From positions 18,804-82,803 of the forward strand of contig DATGHC010000030.1 in assembly GCA_035308165.1 (NCBI GenBank): DNA of 64,000 nucleotides. Direction: 5' to 3'. Under the pieces are notes generated by a model that searched no databases, was not told the origin of the DNA, and saw nothing but the letters and a program-made list of their open reading frames with translations. The DNA comes from DASTCZ01 sp035308165 (lineage in GTDB: Bacteria > Acidobacteriota > Terriglobia > Acidiferrales > UBA7541). Shown piece after piece: positions 44,387 through 54,190 of this stretch. The position numbers and the translations under genes are program-made. The stretch's first letter is position 1, and every line of letters begins with the position of its first letter.

Positions 44387-44408
44387 CACCTGTCCCTTAG
44401 GACAGGTG
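44387..44408. repeat. Perfect inverted repeat CACCTGTCC / GGACAGGTG
   Basis: Two 9-bp arms around a CTTA loop in the divergent gap between the glycosylase gene and pilB. Not followed by a T-run. It may be an operator or a dispersed palindromic repeat; only one copy is seen in this window. Confidence 0.5.
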
Positions 44409-44504
44409 CTTCTTGATTCCACAAAATGGTTCAATTTGTTTCAGGCATGTTCTCAGGCGAGTGCCTATTTTTCTGTCTCGACATGTCTTTCAGGAGTTCG
44501 ACGA

Positions 44505-46223
44505 ATGTCGGCCCGGCTCGGCGAAATCTTAATTAAAGAGAGCTTGATCACTGCGGATCAGCTCAAACAGGCGCTGGAGCACCAGAAGAAGAATGGTGGA
44601 CGCCTGGGAACCACCCTGATGAAACTGGGTTTCGTCAAAGATGACGAAATCACGCAGGTCCTTTCCCGCCAGTATGGCGTCCCCTCCATCAATCTGAAAT
44701 ATTACGAAGTGGATTCTTCCGTAATCAAATTAATTCCCCAGGAAACCGCGGTGCGCTACCAAGTGGTGCCGCTGTCGCGCGTTGGGGCCACTTTGACGAT
44801 CGCGATGACCGATCCGACCAATGTTTTCGCCATGGACGACATCAAGTTCATGACCGGATTCACTGTGGAGCCGGTGGTAGCGTCGGAAACCGATATTAAT
44901 GAAGCCATCCAGAAGTTTTATGGCGATGTCTCCAGCGTGGATGAGCTCAGCAAGGTAATGAAGGATTTGACGGCGGAAGAAGCCGCAGATTTGGAAATTG
45001 CGAGTGAAGAAGAAGAGTTGGACGCCGCTTCGTTGGAACGCGCGGCGGAAGAGGCGCCGATCATCAAGCTGGTGAACTTAATCTTGACGGACGCCGTGAA
45101 GCGGGGTGCCAGCGACATTCACGTTGAGCCTTATGAGAAAGAGCTTCGGGTACGGCTACGCATTGACGGCATTCTGCAAAATGTAATGTCACCTCCACTC
45201 AAGCTCAAGGACGCGATCACCAGCCGCATCAAGATCATGTCCAAGCTGGACATCAGCGAAAAGCGTCTGCCACAAGACGGCCGCATCATGCTGAAGTACA
45301 TGCGCGACGGGAAAAAGAAAGACCTCGACTTCCGTGTTTCCACCGTCCCGACGATTCACGGCGAAAAAATTGTTCTCCGGTTGCTCGATAAAGAGAACCT
45401 GCGCCTGGACATGACCAAACTGGGGTTTGAGCAGAAATCGCTAACCATGTTCGAGCGCCAGATTCTGAAGCCCTACGGAATGGTGCTGGTAACGGGCCCC
45501 ACGGGTTCCGGAAAAACGAACACACTCTATTCCTCCATCGCACGGTTAAACACGGTCGAAACCAACATCATGACCGCAGAGGACCCGGTCGAATTCCAAC
45601 TCTCCGGCGTCAACCAGGTTCAGATGAAGGATCAGATTGGTCTTAACTTTGCCACGGCGCTGCGCGCTTTCTTGCGGCAAGACCCGAACATCATTCTGGT
45701 GGGAGAAATCCGCGACTTTGAAACAGCCGAAATCGCCGTGAAGGCCGCGCTCACGGGCCACCTGGTACTTTCCACGCTCCACACCAATGATGCGCCATCC
45801 ACGATCAGCCGGTTGATGAACATGGGTATCGAACCCTTCCTGGTGGCGACCTCCGTGAACCTGATTTGTGCCCAGCGCCTGGTAAGGCGGGTTTGCGCCG
45901 GGTGCAAGGAAGAACTGGAAGTGCCCGAACAGGTCCTGCTGGATGGCGGCTACAGCCCGGAAGAAACCAAGACCACGAAGATCTACCACGGGAAGGGCTG
46001 CCAGGTTTGCAACAACACTGGATATAAGGGCCGAGTGGGTCTTTACGAAGTTATGGAAATCAATGACGAACTCCGCGAACTTATTTTGGTGGGCGCTTCG
46101 GCAATTGAATTGAAGAAAAAGGCTTTGGACCAGGGAATGATCACGCTGCGGCGCAGCGGACTGACAAAAGTCGCGCTGGGGCAAACCACGCTCGAAGAAG
46201 TGATACGCGAGACCGTTCTGTAG
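44505..46223 (+). CDS. pilB: Type IV pilus extension ATPase PilB
   Basis: Hexameric cytoplasmic motor that drives pilus assembly, 572 residues from ATG 44505 (CAGGAG eight bases upstream). The N-terminal 65 residues form a tandem MshEN-like module: RLGEILIKESLITADQLKQA then RLGTTLMKLGFVKDDEITQV, a domain that binds cyclic-di-GMP in some PilB/MshE proteins. Next is the second N-terminal domain, then the ATPase core with Walker A GPTGSGKTNT (about residue 330), the Asp box and GEIRDFETAEIAV. A zinc site is given by CAGC and CQVC. It starts the pilB-pilT-pilC run. Confidence 0.95.
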   Translation: MSARLGEILIKESLITADQLKQALEHQKKNGGRLGTTLMKLGFVKDDEITQVLSRQYGVPSINLKYYEVDSSVIKLIPQETAVRYQVVPLSRVGATLTIAMTDPTNVFAMDDIKFMTGFTVEPVVASETDINEAIQKFYGDVSSVDELSKVMKDLTAEEAADLEIASEEEELDAASLERAAEEAPIIKLVNLILTDAVKRGASDIHVEPYEKELRVRLRIDGILQNVMSPPLKLKDAITSRIKIMSKLDISEKRLPQDGRIMLKYMRDGKKKDLDFRVSTVPTIHGEKIVLRLLDKENLRLDMTKLGFEQKSLTMFERQILKPYGMVLVTGPTGSGKTNTLYSSIARLNTVETNIMTAEDPVEFQLSGVNQVQMKDQIGLNFATALRAFLRQDPNIILVGEIRDFETAEIAVKAALTGHLVLSTLHTNDAPSTISRLMNMGIEPFLVATSVNLICAQRLVRRVCAGCKEELEVPEQVLLDGGYSPEETKTTKIYHGKGCQVCNNTGYKGRVGLYEVMEINDELRELILVGASAIELKKKALDQGMITLRRSGLTKVALGQTTLEEVIRETVL

Positions 46224-46236
46224 AGGGAAGGCAAAA

Positions 46237-47346
46237 ATGGCCGGGATAACACTGAGTGAACTGCTGCAGAAGATGATCGAGTTGGGAGGGAGCGACTTGC
46301 ATTTGACCACCAACAGCGCTCCGCGGGTGCGCGTCCATGGGCGGTTAAAGCCTCTCGACATGGCGCCGCTAACCGCCGCCGACACCAAATCGCTTGCTTA
46401 TAGCGTTCTTACCGACGCACAGAAGCACCGATTTGAGGAAAACCTTGAGCTGGACTTCTCGTTCGGGTTGAAGAATCTGGCACGGTTCCGCGGAAACGTG
46501 TTCAACCAACGCGGCGCGGTGGCCGCGGTGTTTCGAACCATCCCCTGGGAGATCAAAGGATTCGACGCCCTCGGTCTGGCGCCCGTGGTGAAAGCGCTCT
46601 GCGAAAAGCCGCGGGGATTGGTGCTAGTGACCGGCCCCACGGGTTCGGGCAAATCCACCACTCTTGCGGCCATGCTCGACAAAATCAACGCCGAGCGCGA
46701 AGAGCACATGATCACCATCGAGGACCCCATTGAGTTTCTGCACAACCATAAGAAATGTCTGGTGAATCAGCGCGAAATCCATTCCGACACGCATTCGTTT
46801 GCCGCTTCGTTGCGCGCCGCATTGCGCGAAGATCCCGACGTTGTGCTCATCGGAGAAATGCGCGACTTGGAGACCATCGAGTCGGCCCTGCGAATCGCCG
46901 AGACCGGACACTTGACGTTCGCGACGTTGCACACCAACTCGGCTCTTTCCACCATCAACCGTATCGTGGACGTGTTTCCCGCCCACCAGCAGCCACAAAT
47001 CCGCGCTCAGCTTTCCATGGTGCTGGAAGGCATCTTGTGCCAAGCGCTGCTCCCCAGAGCCGACGGGCGAGGTCGAGTAATGATCATGGAAATCCTCATC
47101 CCGAACGCGGCCATCCGTAACCTGGTCCGCGAAGACAAGATCCATCAGATCTATTCAGCCATGCAGACGGGAACCGGCCAGACGGGAATGCAAACATTCA
47201 ACCAGGGCCTCGCAAATGCATATTTCAACAAGCTAATCACTTTGGAGACAGCTCTTTCGCGCTCATCCAATGCCGACGAGCTGCAGGACATGATTAACCG
47301 TGGAGTTACCGGCGCGCCTACCAGTCCAGTGGGAGCGCGACGGTAA
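46237..47346 (+). CDS. pilT: Type IV pilus retraction ATPase PilT
   Basis: Retraction motor for twitching motility, 369 residues. GGSDLHLTTNSAPRVRVHGR is the conserved PilT N-terminus, followed by Walker A TGPTGSGKSTTL (about residue 132), IEDPIEFLH, Walker B VVLIGEMRDLETI and the PilT-specific AIRNLVRE motif near the C-terminus. ATG 46237 lies 13 bases after pilB. No second pilT is present in the window, so both PilB proteins would share it. Confidence 0.96.
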   Translation: MAGITLSELLQKMIELGGSDLHLTTNSAPRVRVHGRLKPLDMAPLTAADTKSLAYSVLTDAQKHRFEENLELDFSFGLKNLARFRGNVFNQRGAVAAVFRTIPWEIKGFDALGLAPVVKALCEKPRGLVLVTGPTGSGKSTTLAAMLDKINAEREEHMITIEDPIEFLHNHKKCLVNQREIHSDTHSFAASLRAALREDPDVVLIGEMRDLETIESALRIAETGHLTFATLHTNSALSTINRIVDVFPAHQQPQIRAQLSMVLEGILCQALLPRADGRGRVMIMEILIPNAAIRNLVREDKIHQIYSAMQTGTGQTGMQTFNQGLANAYFNKLITLETALSRSSNADELQDMINRGVTGAPTSPVGARR

Positions 47347-47405
47347 TGAATTCCAACACAGCTATTGATCTCAATTGAACGGATTCACACCAGGAGGGTA
47401 GCGGT

Positions 47406-48617
47406 ATGCCGGTATTTACTTATCAAGGGAAGAATCGGGCTGGCGCGAAGGTCAGCGGCGAACAGTCAGCTGCCAATAAGGCCGAACTCGCCTCATTGCT
47501 CAGGCGACAGCAGATCAACGTCACCAGGATGTCCGAAAAGGGCAAGGAATTCTCAATGCCCAGCTTCGGCAGCGGAGTGAAGGAGGAGGAACTGGCCATT
47601 TTCACGCGCCAGTTCTCCGTCATGATTGACGCGGGGTTGCCGCTGGTCCAGTGTCTGGAAATTTTGGGAGGCCAGCAAGAAAACAAGACCTTCCAGAAAG
47701 TCCTCACCGGCACGCGCGCATCCGTCGAAGGCGGTTCCACGCTTTCGGCAGCTATGCGTCAATACGACAAGGTCTTCGACCCGCTCTACGTAAACATGGT
47801 GGAGGCTGGTGAGACCGGCGGTATCCTGGACACGATTCTGCAGCGCCTTTCCATTTACATTGAAAAGAACGTCAAGCTGAAGCGCGCCGTGAAGTCGGCC
47901 ATGATTTACCCGGTCGTGGTGCTCTTCGTTGCCGGGTCCGTTATCACTTTGCTGCTTTGGCAGGTTGTTCCCATCTTCGCCACGTTGTTCGTAAGCTTGG
48001 ACGTGGCTCTGCCGCTTCCCACTCGTATCGTTATCGGTCTCAGCCACTTTGTGGGCAGCATCTTCGGGTTCCTGGCCTTGATTGCCTTCGTTGCATCCAT
48101 CTTTGGGGTGCTGGCGTGGTATCGCACGGAAAAAGGCCGATTCGTTCTGGATTCGATCCTATTAAAACTTCCCTTGATTGGAATTCTGTTGCGCAAAATT
48201 GCGGTGGCCCGATTTACTCGGACTCTGGGTACGTTGATCTCCAGCGGCGTGCCGATTCTGGAGGGGCTGGAAATCACCGCGCGCTCTTCAGGAAACGCCA
48301 TCGTAGAACGATCACTGATGCAAACGCGTAAAGCGCTCGAAGCCGGAAGGACGCTGGCTGATCCACTCAAAGAATCCAACGTCTTCCCCGGCATGGTCAC
48401 TCAGATGATTGCCGTTGGCGAACAGACTGGCGCTATGGACGCGATGCTGCAGAAGATTGCGGACTTCTACGAAGACGAAGTGGACTCAGCGGTGAAGGAC
48501 TTGTTGACGGCCATGGAGCCGCTGATGATTGTCGTCCTCGGCCTCGTCGTGGGAGGAATCGTCATCTCCATGTATTTGCCGCTATTCGTATTGATCGGCA
48601 AACTTTCACAACACTAA
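47406..48617 (+). CDS. pilC: Type IV pilus inner-membrane platform protein PilC
   Basis: Membrane scaffold on which PilB and PilT act. A duplicated GspF/T2SSF domain: FTRQFSVMIDAGLPLVQCLE and FTRTLGTLISSGVPILEGLE are the two half-motifs, with hydrophobic helices at about 170-195, 215-240 and 372-398. 403 residues, typical. A strong ribosome-binding site CAGGAGGG precedes ATG 47406. A long-stem hairpin follows the gene, ending the pilB-pilT-pilC unit. Confidence 0.95.
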   Translation: MPVFTYQGKNRAGAKVSGEQSAANKAELASLLRRQQINVTRMSEKGKEFSMPSFGSGVKEEELAIFTRQFSVMIDAGLPLVQCLEILGGQQENKTFQKVLTGTRASVEGGSTLSAAMRQYDKVFDPLYVNMVEAGETGGILDTILQRLSIYIEKNVKLKRAVKSAMIYPVVVLFVAGSVITLLLWQVVPIFATLFVSLDVALPLPTRIVIGLSHFVGSIFGFLALIAFVASIFGVLAWYRTEKGRFVLDSILLKLPLIGILLRKIAVARFTRTLGTLISSGVPILEGLEITARSSGNAIVERSLMQTRKALEAGRTLADPLKESNVFPGMVTQMIAVGEQTGAMDAMLQKIADFYEDEVDSAVKDLLTAMEPLMIVVLGLVVGGIVISMYLPLFVLIGKLSQH

Positions 48618-48668
48618 GCCGGAAAGAACACAGGCCCCCTGTTAATGGGGAGAAAATTGATTCATGAA

Positions 48669-48705
48669 ACCGCGGCTGTCAACGGAGTGGAGTGACAGCC
48701 GCGGT
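48669..48705 (+). terminator. Long-stem hairpin after pilC
   Basis: A perfect 13-bp stem, ACCGCGGCTGTCA pairing with TGACAGCCGCGGT, around an 11-base loop, followed by a weak CTTATTT run. It separates pilC from pilS and probably ends or attenuates the pilBTC transcript. Confidence 0.65.
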
Positions 48706-48821
48706 CTTATTTGCAGAACACGCTGCGCCGGCGGTTAGGGCAGGGAAGCAGCCCCAGTCGCGAATCAGTACATCCCACCCGCTTGACCCTTTTTTAGGCC
48801 GGGCCGCACAATGAATTGCCG

Positions 48822-50447
48822 ATGCCCCCTTCTATGGATTGGTCACAAAATACACCCGACTGGCTGAGCTGGCTGAGCCGCGTGCGGTTTTTGGTTATCA
48901 CCTGCTTGCTGGCCATTTCGCTTTTCTTATGGGACACCGGCCTGCTCAAGCTGAACGCCAAGGCATTCGGCACACTGGTCATGCTGTGGTACACGCTCAG
49001 CTTTTTCTACGCCATCCTTGCCAAATGGGCGCCCTTTGCACGATGGCAGGCTCCATTGGAAATGGTTTGCGACCTGCTGATGATTACAAGCCTGGTGTAC
49101 ATAACAGGCTCGAATGAAAGCCACTTCATCTCTCTGTATCTGTTGGCCATCATCGTGGCAAGCATTCTCTTCTCCCGGCGCGGTCCGTTTCTAACAGCCG
49201 GCTTCAGCTTCATCCTGCTGGCCGGCATGGTGGAATTGACTTATTACGGCAAGCTGCCACCCACTGCGGCCAATGCGCCAAGCTCTCATCAATTGCAAAC
49301 CTGGATTTTCAGCAACCTGCTGGCCTTCATGGCTGTGGCGTATTTATCGAGTCTTTTGGCCCAGACGTTGCGCCGCAAGGGCATTGAACTCGAACAAAAA
49401 AGCGGTGAGTTGAGAGATCTGCAGGCATTCAACGAGAACATCATCCATTCCATGCGAGGGGGGTTACTCACCACCGATCTCGGAGGCCGCATCTTGCTGC
49501 TGAACCGCACGGGAGAGGAAATAACCGGTTTCAAATTTGCCGATGTTCATGGCCAGATTCTTTTGAATTTGTGGCCGGCCTTTTGGATGCCGGGCGAGGG
49601 GCAGGCAGACGTGAGCCAAATCCCGCGCACGGAAATTGAATTCACCACCGCGGATGGAAAACTTCGGGTTCTGGGAATTTCGGTTTCCGAGCTCAAAGCC
49701 AGTGATCAGCGGGCCAGTGGTTACGTCTTCAATTTTCAGGACCTCACGGAACTCCGGCGTTTGCAACAGGAAGTAGACACCAAGGATCGAATGGCCGCAC
49801 TCGGCCGTCTTTCCTCGGCGATTGCCCACGAGATTCGCCAGCCTCTCACCGCCATCGCCGGCGCGGTAAAGGAACTCGCTCGTCTTGTCCCGCTTGAGGA
49901 AGATGAGAAGCATCTCGTGGGCATCGTGAGCCGCGAATCCGAACGGTTAAATCAGATCATCACCGAATTCCTGACTTATTCTCGCGAGAAGACCTATGAG
50001 TTCACAAGGGCGGACATTGCCTCGCTCCTCGACGAAACCCTGACCCTTTTGGAACGCCATCCGGCCATGGATGGTAAATTCCGGATAGATAAGAGCTTCG
50101 CGGCCCGTCCTGTATTAGTCCGCGTGGACGCCAACCGCATCAAGCAAGTCTTTTGGAATTTCTGTGACAACGCCCTTCGAGCCATGCCTGGTGGCGGTAC
50201 GCTGTCCGTTCGTCTGGAGCTTGGCGGCACTTACGTCCGCATCCGCTTCCGAGATACCGGAATGGGTCTGAGCGACACCCAGCGGGCGAAGATTTTTGAG
50301 CCCCTGCAATCCGGTTTTGTGGGGGGGACAGGTCTCGGCTTGGCAATCGTCTATCAAATTGTGCAGGCGCATAGCGGGCACATCGTCGTATCCTCAGAGA
50401 AGCACAGGGGCGCGGAGTTCATGGTGGAATTACCACGAGTTGTCTGA
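48822..50447 (+). CDS. pilS: PilS-like sensor histidine kinase
   Basis: Membrane kinase of 541 residues controlling pilin transcription with PilR. The N-terminus has about six hydrophobic helices (about residues 20-175), as in PilS, then a short coiled coil, a PAS domain (about 200-310), the phospho-acceptor His in SAIAHEIRQPLTAIAGAV (about residue 336), N box FWNFCDNAL and G boxes DTGMGLSDTQ and GGTGLGLAIV. ATG 48822 is preferred; TTG 48816 is in frame two codons earlier. It follows the pilC hairpin and precedes pilR by 55 bases. Confidence 0.92.
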   Translation: MPPSMDWSQNTPDWLSWLSRVRFLVITCLLAISLFLWDTGLLKLNAKAFGTLVMLWYTLSFFYAILAKWAPFARWQAPLEMVCDLLMITSLVYITGSNESHFISLYLLAIIVASILFSRRGPFLTAGFSFILLAGMVELTYYGKLPPTAANAPSSHQLQTWIFSNLLAFMAVAYLSSLLAQTLRRKGIELEQKSGELRDLQAFNENIIHSMRGGLLTTDLGGRILLLNRTGEEITGFKFADVHGQILLNLWPAFWMPGEGQADVSQIPRTEIEFTTADGKLRVLGISVSELKASDQRASGYVFNFQDLTELRRLQQEVDTKDRMAALGRLSSAIAHEIRQPLTAIAGAVKELARLVPLEEDEKHLVGIVSRESERLNQIITEFLTYSREKTYEFTRADIASLLDETLTLLERHPAMDGKFRIDKSFAARPVLVRVDANRIKQVFWNFCDNALRAMPGGGTLSVRLELGGTYVRIRFRDTGMGLSDTQRAKIFEPLQSGFVGGTGLGLAIVYQIVQAHSGHIVVSSEKHRGAEFMVELPRVV

Positions 50448-50502
50448 TGACTCCGCGGACGAAAGTCGCGTTTCAAATGTCAGTGCCGCAGGGAAAACGC
50501 TT

Positions 50503-51885
50503 ATGACTCACATTTTAGTGGTGGACGATGAGCGCTCCATTTGCGAGCTGTTGGAGATTACCTTTCGCAAAGAGGGGCACCGCGTAGAGGTCGCGAACAG
50601 CGTTGATACCGCCCGCCGCAAAATTGATTCGCAGATTTTCGATATTATCATCTCAGATATTCGTATGCCGGGCGCCTCAGGCGTTGACCTGTTAAAAATC
50701 ACCAAGGAAATTTCGCCATCAACAGTGTTCATACTGATTACCGGGGTACCTACGGTTGAAACTGCTGTTGCTGCCCTGAACGCAGGGGCGGACCGCTACG
50801 TTATCAAGGATCATGACCTGGTGGACCAGCTTCGTCGCACCGTTCAGCAGGTGGACGAAAACCTTAAACTAAAGAAGGAAGCCGGATATCTGCGCCGCGA
50901 ATTGCGGCGGCTGACCGGACAGGACAACATCATTGGGCACAGCGCGAAGTTGCGCGCGATTTTCGACCTCATTCAAACCGTGGGCCCGCAATCGAGCCGT
51001 GTTTTGATTACGGGAGAAAGCGGTACCGGGAAGGAGTTGGTTGCCCGCGCTATCCACGACTACAGCCCGCGCGCGCAAAAGCCGTTTATTACCATAAACT
51101 GTGGGGCCTTTCCGGAAACTCTCCTCGAGTCCGAGTTGTTCGGATACGTCCGCGGCGCATTCACAGGAGCAAACGACAATCGCCAGGGACTGTTTGCGGC
51201 TGCGCACGGCGGAACGCTATTCCTGGATGAGATCGGAAACATGCCGCTCAGCATGCAGGTAAAACTGTACCGGGTGCTGCAAGAGGGCAAGGTGCGTCCC
51301 GTGGGGAGCACGGAAGAGACGGAAGTTGATGTCCGCGTGATTGCGGCTACCAACAAGAACCTTGAGAAGGAAATTGCCGAAGGACGTTTCCGCGATGATC
51401 TTTTTTATCGTTTGAGCGTTATCCCCATGCACTTGCCTCCCCTCCGTGAACGCCGAGAAGATATTCCCTTACTCGTGCGCGCGTTTTTTGAGCGATTTCG
51501 CAAGTCCATGGAGAAAGCAGTGGAAGGTGTCGAGCCTGAAGCGCTTCGATTGCTGGAGGCTTATGACTGGCCCGGAAATGTCCGCGAGTTGGAGAACACA
51601 ATCGAACGATGTGTTGCCCTGGAAACCGGTCCCAGAGTGAGTGTCAACGTTTTGCCCGAGAAAATTGTGAGTCCAGCATTGACGGCCCCCGCCAAGACCA
51701 GCTCAGATGGCCAACCGATAATTCCGGAAGAAGGCATAAACCTGGAAATGCAAATTCAGGAAATAGAGAAGAGATACCTGATGGAGGCGTTGCGGCTGTC
51801 AGATGGAGTGGGAACGAGAGCGGCTGAACTTCTGAAGATGACCTACCGATCCTTCCGGCACTACTCGAAGAAATATAATCTGTGA
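50503..51885 (+). CDS. pilR: PilR-like sigma-54-dependent response regulator
   Basis: NtrC-family activator of 460 residues, expected to activate the sigma-54 pilin promoters found 1.8 and 3.4 kb downstream. Receiver Asp in IIISDIRMPG (about residue 52), Walker A GESGTGKE (about 171), sigma-54 contact loop GAFTGA (about 218), LDEIGNMPLSMQVKLYRVL and a C-terminal Fis-like HTH (RAAELLKMTYRSFRHYSKKY). ATG 50503 is used because GCAGGGA lies eight bases before it; the frame is open upstream into pilS but those residues are unconserved. Confidence 0.93.
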   Translation: MTHILVVDDERSICELLEITFRKEGHRVEVANSVDTARRKIDSQIFDIIISDIRMPGASGVDLLKITKEISPSTVFILITGVPTVETAVAALNAGADRYVIKDHDLVDQLRRTVQQVDENLKLKKEAGYLRRELRRLTGQDNIIGHSAKLRAIFDLIQTVGPQSSRVLITGESGTGKELVARAIHDYSPRAQKPFITINCGAFPETLLESELFGYVRGAFTGANDNRQGLFAAAHGGTLFLDEIGNMPLSMQVKLYRVLQEGKVRPVGSTEETEVDVRVIAATNKNLEKEIAEGRFRDDLFYRLSVIPMHLPPLRERREDIPLLVRAFFERFRKSMEKAVEGVEPEALRLLEAYDWPGNVRELENTIERCVALETGPRVSVNVLPEKIVSPALTAPAKTSSDGQPIIPEEGINLEMQIQEIEKRYLMEALRLSDGVGTRAAELLKMTYRSFRHYSKKYNL

Positions 51886-51904
51886 TAATCAGAGGAAATT
51901 GAAG

Positions 51905-53227
51905 TCAACTGGTGGCGGCGCCTTCCGCAGGTGAAAGGGAATCGATCTGCGGCGGTCGCGCTGTGCTCCGTCGGCGGGCCAGCACGCGCGCCGGGTAGGT
52001 GAGGGCGAGGGCCGTGAGGACCACCATTGCCGGGTCAATCGGGTGCCTATAGCGGATCGACGAATGGGTGATGTAATAAACGATGGGGAAAACCATGGGG
52101 TACATCGCGATTGGGAAAGTAAGGATGTTCTTCTCCCGTGACAGCACCAGAATCCCAAGTAGCCCGAGTAGAGACACAAGGATGTTTGAGACCAGGTAGT
52201 ACTTGAAGTACAGCGACATCAGCTTCCAAAAATCCTGAATCGGATCCCAGGTTCCTGTCCAGTTGTCTATGAATCTCCGCCAAAAGAACCTCATCTCATC
52301 CACAGGATGGCTGGCCATGAATTGGAGCGCTTCATGCTCCTTCGCGTCCATGTAAGCAATTTCGCCCATGCTGAGATACTTTTCGCGTTCAGGCTCGTAG
52401 TCATTCGGATGCAGGAAACCGGCCCAGGTGTCGGGCACCTGGTCGTTGTTCCCCAGCCATAATTCGAGGCCGAAATTTGAACGGAACACAATTATACGGT
52501 GGAATACAACGTAATTCCGCACCGTCCACGGAATGCACACCACCGCCATTAACAGCGCGGCGGCTGCAGGAAGCTGCAACCACGTCCGGCCTTGTTTGCG
52601 CTGATCCCAAACCAGCCAGATAAACACGAATGGTACCAGGGAGAAAATCGCCGCGTTGACCATTAGCCCAACGCCCCATAGCAAGCCATAGCCGACCCAG
52701 TCGCGCGTGCGTTTGGACTCGCGGATGTTCAGTGTCGCCCACAAAATCAATGCAGCCATCAATGCTGAAAGAGATGTATCCCACACCCATTCAATCGGGA
52801 TCACGATGGCGTTCGGGAAAATCACCCAGATCCATCCTGCGACGGCGGCGACGGCCAACCCTCCCAGTTTCTTTCCGATGAAGTAGATGGGTATGCAAGT
52901 CAAAGCAGAAATCAAGAGGTTGAGTGTCGTGATAACCAGGAGAGACGAATAGCTGAACACTCCAAAGATCTTGAATACTCCAGCGAGCAAGTAAGGAAAT
53001 ACAGGCGTGAGCCAAACCGTAGGCCCTGAATCCACACACAGCGGTGAGCTGAACCCTTTTCCAAGCGCGATGGATTGAGCGATTCGGCCAGTTTCATAAC
53101 CGAACGGCATCGCGGTGATCGGGAGCCTCAACTGAATTTGGCCGGACCAGAAAATCGCCATTCGCAAGATAAATGCGACGACGATGATCACCGACAATGA
53201 TGTGAAAATTTGCTTTAGAAGCTTCAT
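51905..53227 (-). CDS. GT-C/ArnT-PMT-like membrane glycosyltransferase
   Basis: Integral membrane protein of 440 residues with about ten hydrophobic segments. The first extracytoplasmic loop starts MPFGYETGRIAQSIALGKG, the position of the acidic catalytic residue in GT-C lipid-linked-sugar transferases. Later loop TWAGFLHPNDYEPER and FWRRFIDNWTGTWDP are consistent with that fold. It lies convergent with pilR and divergent from pilA1, placed exactly between the regulator and the pilin genes, which suggests (inference) pilin or surface glycosylation. No sugar specificity can be read. Confidence 0.8.
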   Translation of the reverse strand: MKLLKQIFTSLSVIIVVAFILRMAIFWSGQIQLRLPITAMPFGYETGRIAQSIALGKGFSSPLCVDSGPTVWLTPVFPYLLAGVFKIFGVFSYSSLLVITTLNLLISALTCIPIYFIGKKLGGLAVAAVAGWIWVIFPNAIVIPIEWVWDTSLSALMAALILWATLNIRESKRTRDWVGYGLLWGVGLMVNAAIFSLVPFVFIWLVWDQRKQGRTWLQLPAAAALLMAVVCIPWTVRNYVVFHRIIVFRSNFGLELWLGNNDQVPDTWAGFLHPNDYEPEREKYLSMGEIAYMDAKEHEALQFMASHPVDEMRFFWRRFIDNWTGTWDPIQDFWKLMSLYFKYYLVSNILVSLLGLLGILVLSREKNILTFPIAMYPMVFPIVYYITHSSIRYRHPIDPAMVVLTALALTYPARVLARRRSTARPPQIDSLSPAEGAATS

Positions 53228-53478
53228 CGGTTTCCTGGTTTATCGCGGCGAAAACATTTTTACTTGTCTTCCTATCTTATCGAGCGGACTCAGGTACTGA
53301 CAACCGTATCGCGGCTTCTTTATGGCTCAGTTTGTTCATTTGATTACATGGGTTAATTCGCGTGAATTCATATTTGATAGTTGGAGGTTTGTAGAGTGTT
53401 ACATTTTGGAGCGGGCGAGATCCTCGGTGCTGGCCATTGTGATTCCTGTCACGCCATAGCCATTTTTCGTCAGTGAAA

Positions 53479-53500
53479 AATGACAAATACCGTCAAGATT
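53479..53500 (+). promoter_or_regulatory. Putative activator-binding element upstream of pilA1
   Basis: A 22-bp element (AATGAC near its start, ACCGTCAA toward its end) matching 19 of 22 bases to the element at 55084-55105 before pilA2. In both cases its last base lies exactly 124 bp before the GG of the sigma-54 candidate. It is a good candidate for the PilR enhancer site. Confidence 0.6.
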
Positions 53501-53621
53501 AAGGCGCTATTGAGTCCTCAAAGTACGCCCCAGATTCATTTAGACTGTAGGTGTCTGCCCAAGTTATTGAAATAAAAGAACGTATTGTCGTATTTCGCAT
53601 GAGTTAACACCCTCCGTCTAA

Positions 53622-53637
53622 TTGGAACCAATCCTGC
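53622..53637 (+). promoter_or_regulatory. Sigma-54 promoter candidate of pilA1
   Basis: TTGGAAC with GG at 53624-53625 and CTGC with GC at 53636-53637, exactly GG-N10-GC. The -24 element matches TTGGCAC at six of seven bases; the -12 element is weaker. Predicted start near 53649, giving a leader of about 43 bases with a small AACCC/GGGTT hairpin (53652-53665). Confidence 0.6.
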
Positions 53638-53691
53638 GTTTAACTACGGCGAACCCGGTAGGGTTACCTATTCCCCAGAGGAGAGAACAGA

Positions 53692-54168
53692 ATGCGTAAG
53701 ACACAGAAGGGCTTCTCACTTATCGAACTCTTAATCGTGGTCGCGATTATTCTGATCATCGCCGCCATCGCCATTCCGAACTTGCTCCGCGCGCGTATTT
53801 CGGCCAACGAAGCGTCCGCGGTCAGCTCGCTCCGGACTATCAACACCGCTTGCATCACCTACAATTCGACCTACGGTGCATATCCTGCAGGTCTCACGAA
53901 CCTCGGCCCTGTTGGAGCGGGGAACACACCTACAAGTACTTCGGCTGACTTGCTTGACCAGGTGCTGGGATCCGCTGCTGCGGCAACCACGGGAAAGAGC
54001 GGCTATCTCTTTACGTTTGCCACCGCGAACAACAATGCTACCTACACTGACCTTGCCGATGCGATCGCCGAGAACCAGACGGGCGTCCGCCACTTTTTCA
54101 CGGATCAGTCCGGCGTGATTCGCGCCAACTCTGCCGCGACGGCCACCGTTACGGACTCCCCAATTTAA
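53692..54168 (+). CDS. pilA: Type IV major pilin PilA1
   Basis: Pilus subunit of 158 residues. A short leader MRKTQKG is followed by the prepilin cleavage site and FSLIELLIVVAIILIIAAIA, the hydrophobic assembly helix with the conserved Glu at mature position 5. The globular part contains TYNSTYGAYP, GKSGYLFTFATA and the C-terminal TGVRHFFTDQSGVIR pattern. GAGGAGAGAACAG precedes the ATG, shared with pilA2. Its nucleotide sequence is a mosaic relative to pilA2. It is monocistronic with its own strong terminator; sigma-54 promoter and enhancer candidates lie upstream. Confidence 0.95.
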   Translation: MRKTQKGFSLIELLIVVAIILIIAAIAIPNLLRARISANEASAVSSLRTINTACITYNSTYGAYPAGLTNLGPVGAGNTPTSTSADLLDQVLGSAAAATTGKSGYLFTFATANNNATYTDLADAIAENQTGVRHFFTDQSGVIRANSAATATVTDSPI

Positions 54169-54190
54169 GACTTTACCCCCCCGACGCGAC

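Noticed and set aside
44310..44504. Sigma-54 promoter for pilB
   Set aside because: I tested the GG dinucleotides by eye for GC at N10 and found none, so no sigma-54 call was made for the pilBTC unit.
53641..53691. c-di-GMP riboswitch in the pilA1 leader
   Set aside because: There is a small AACCC/GGGTT hairpin but none of the conserved riboswitch core; the leader is also too short.
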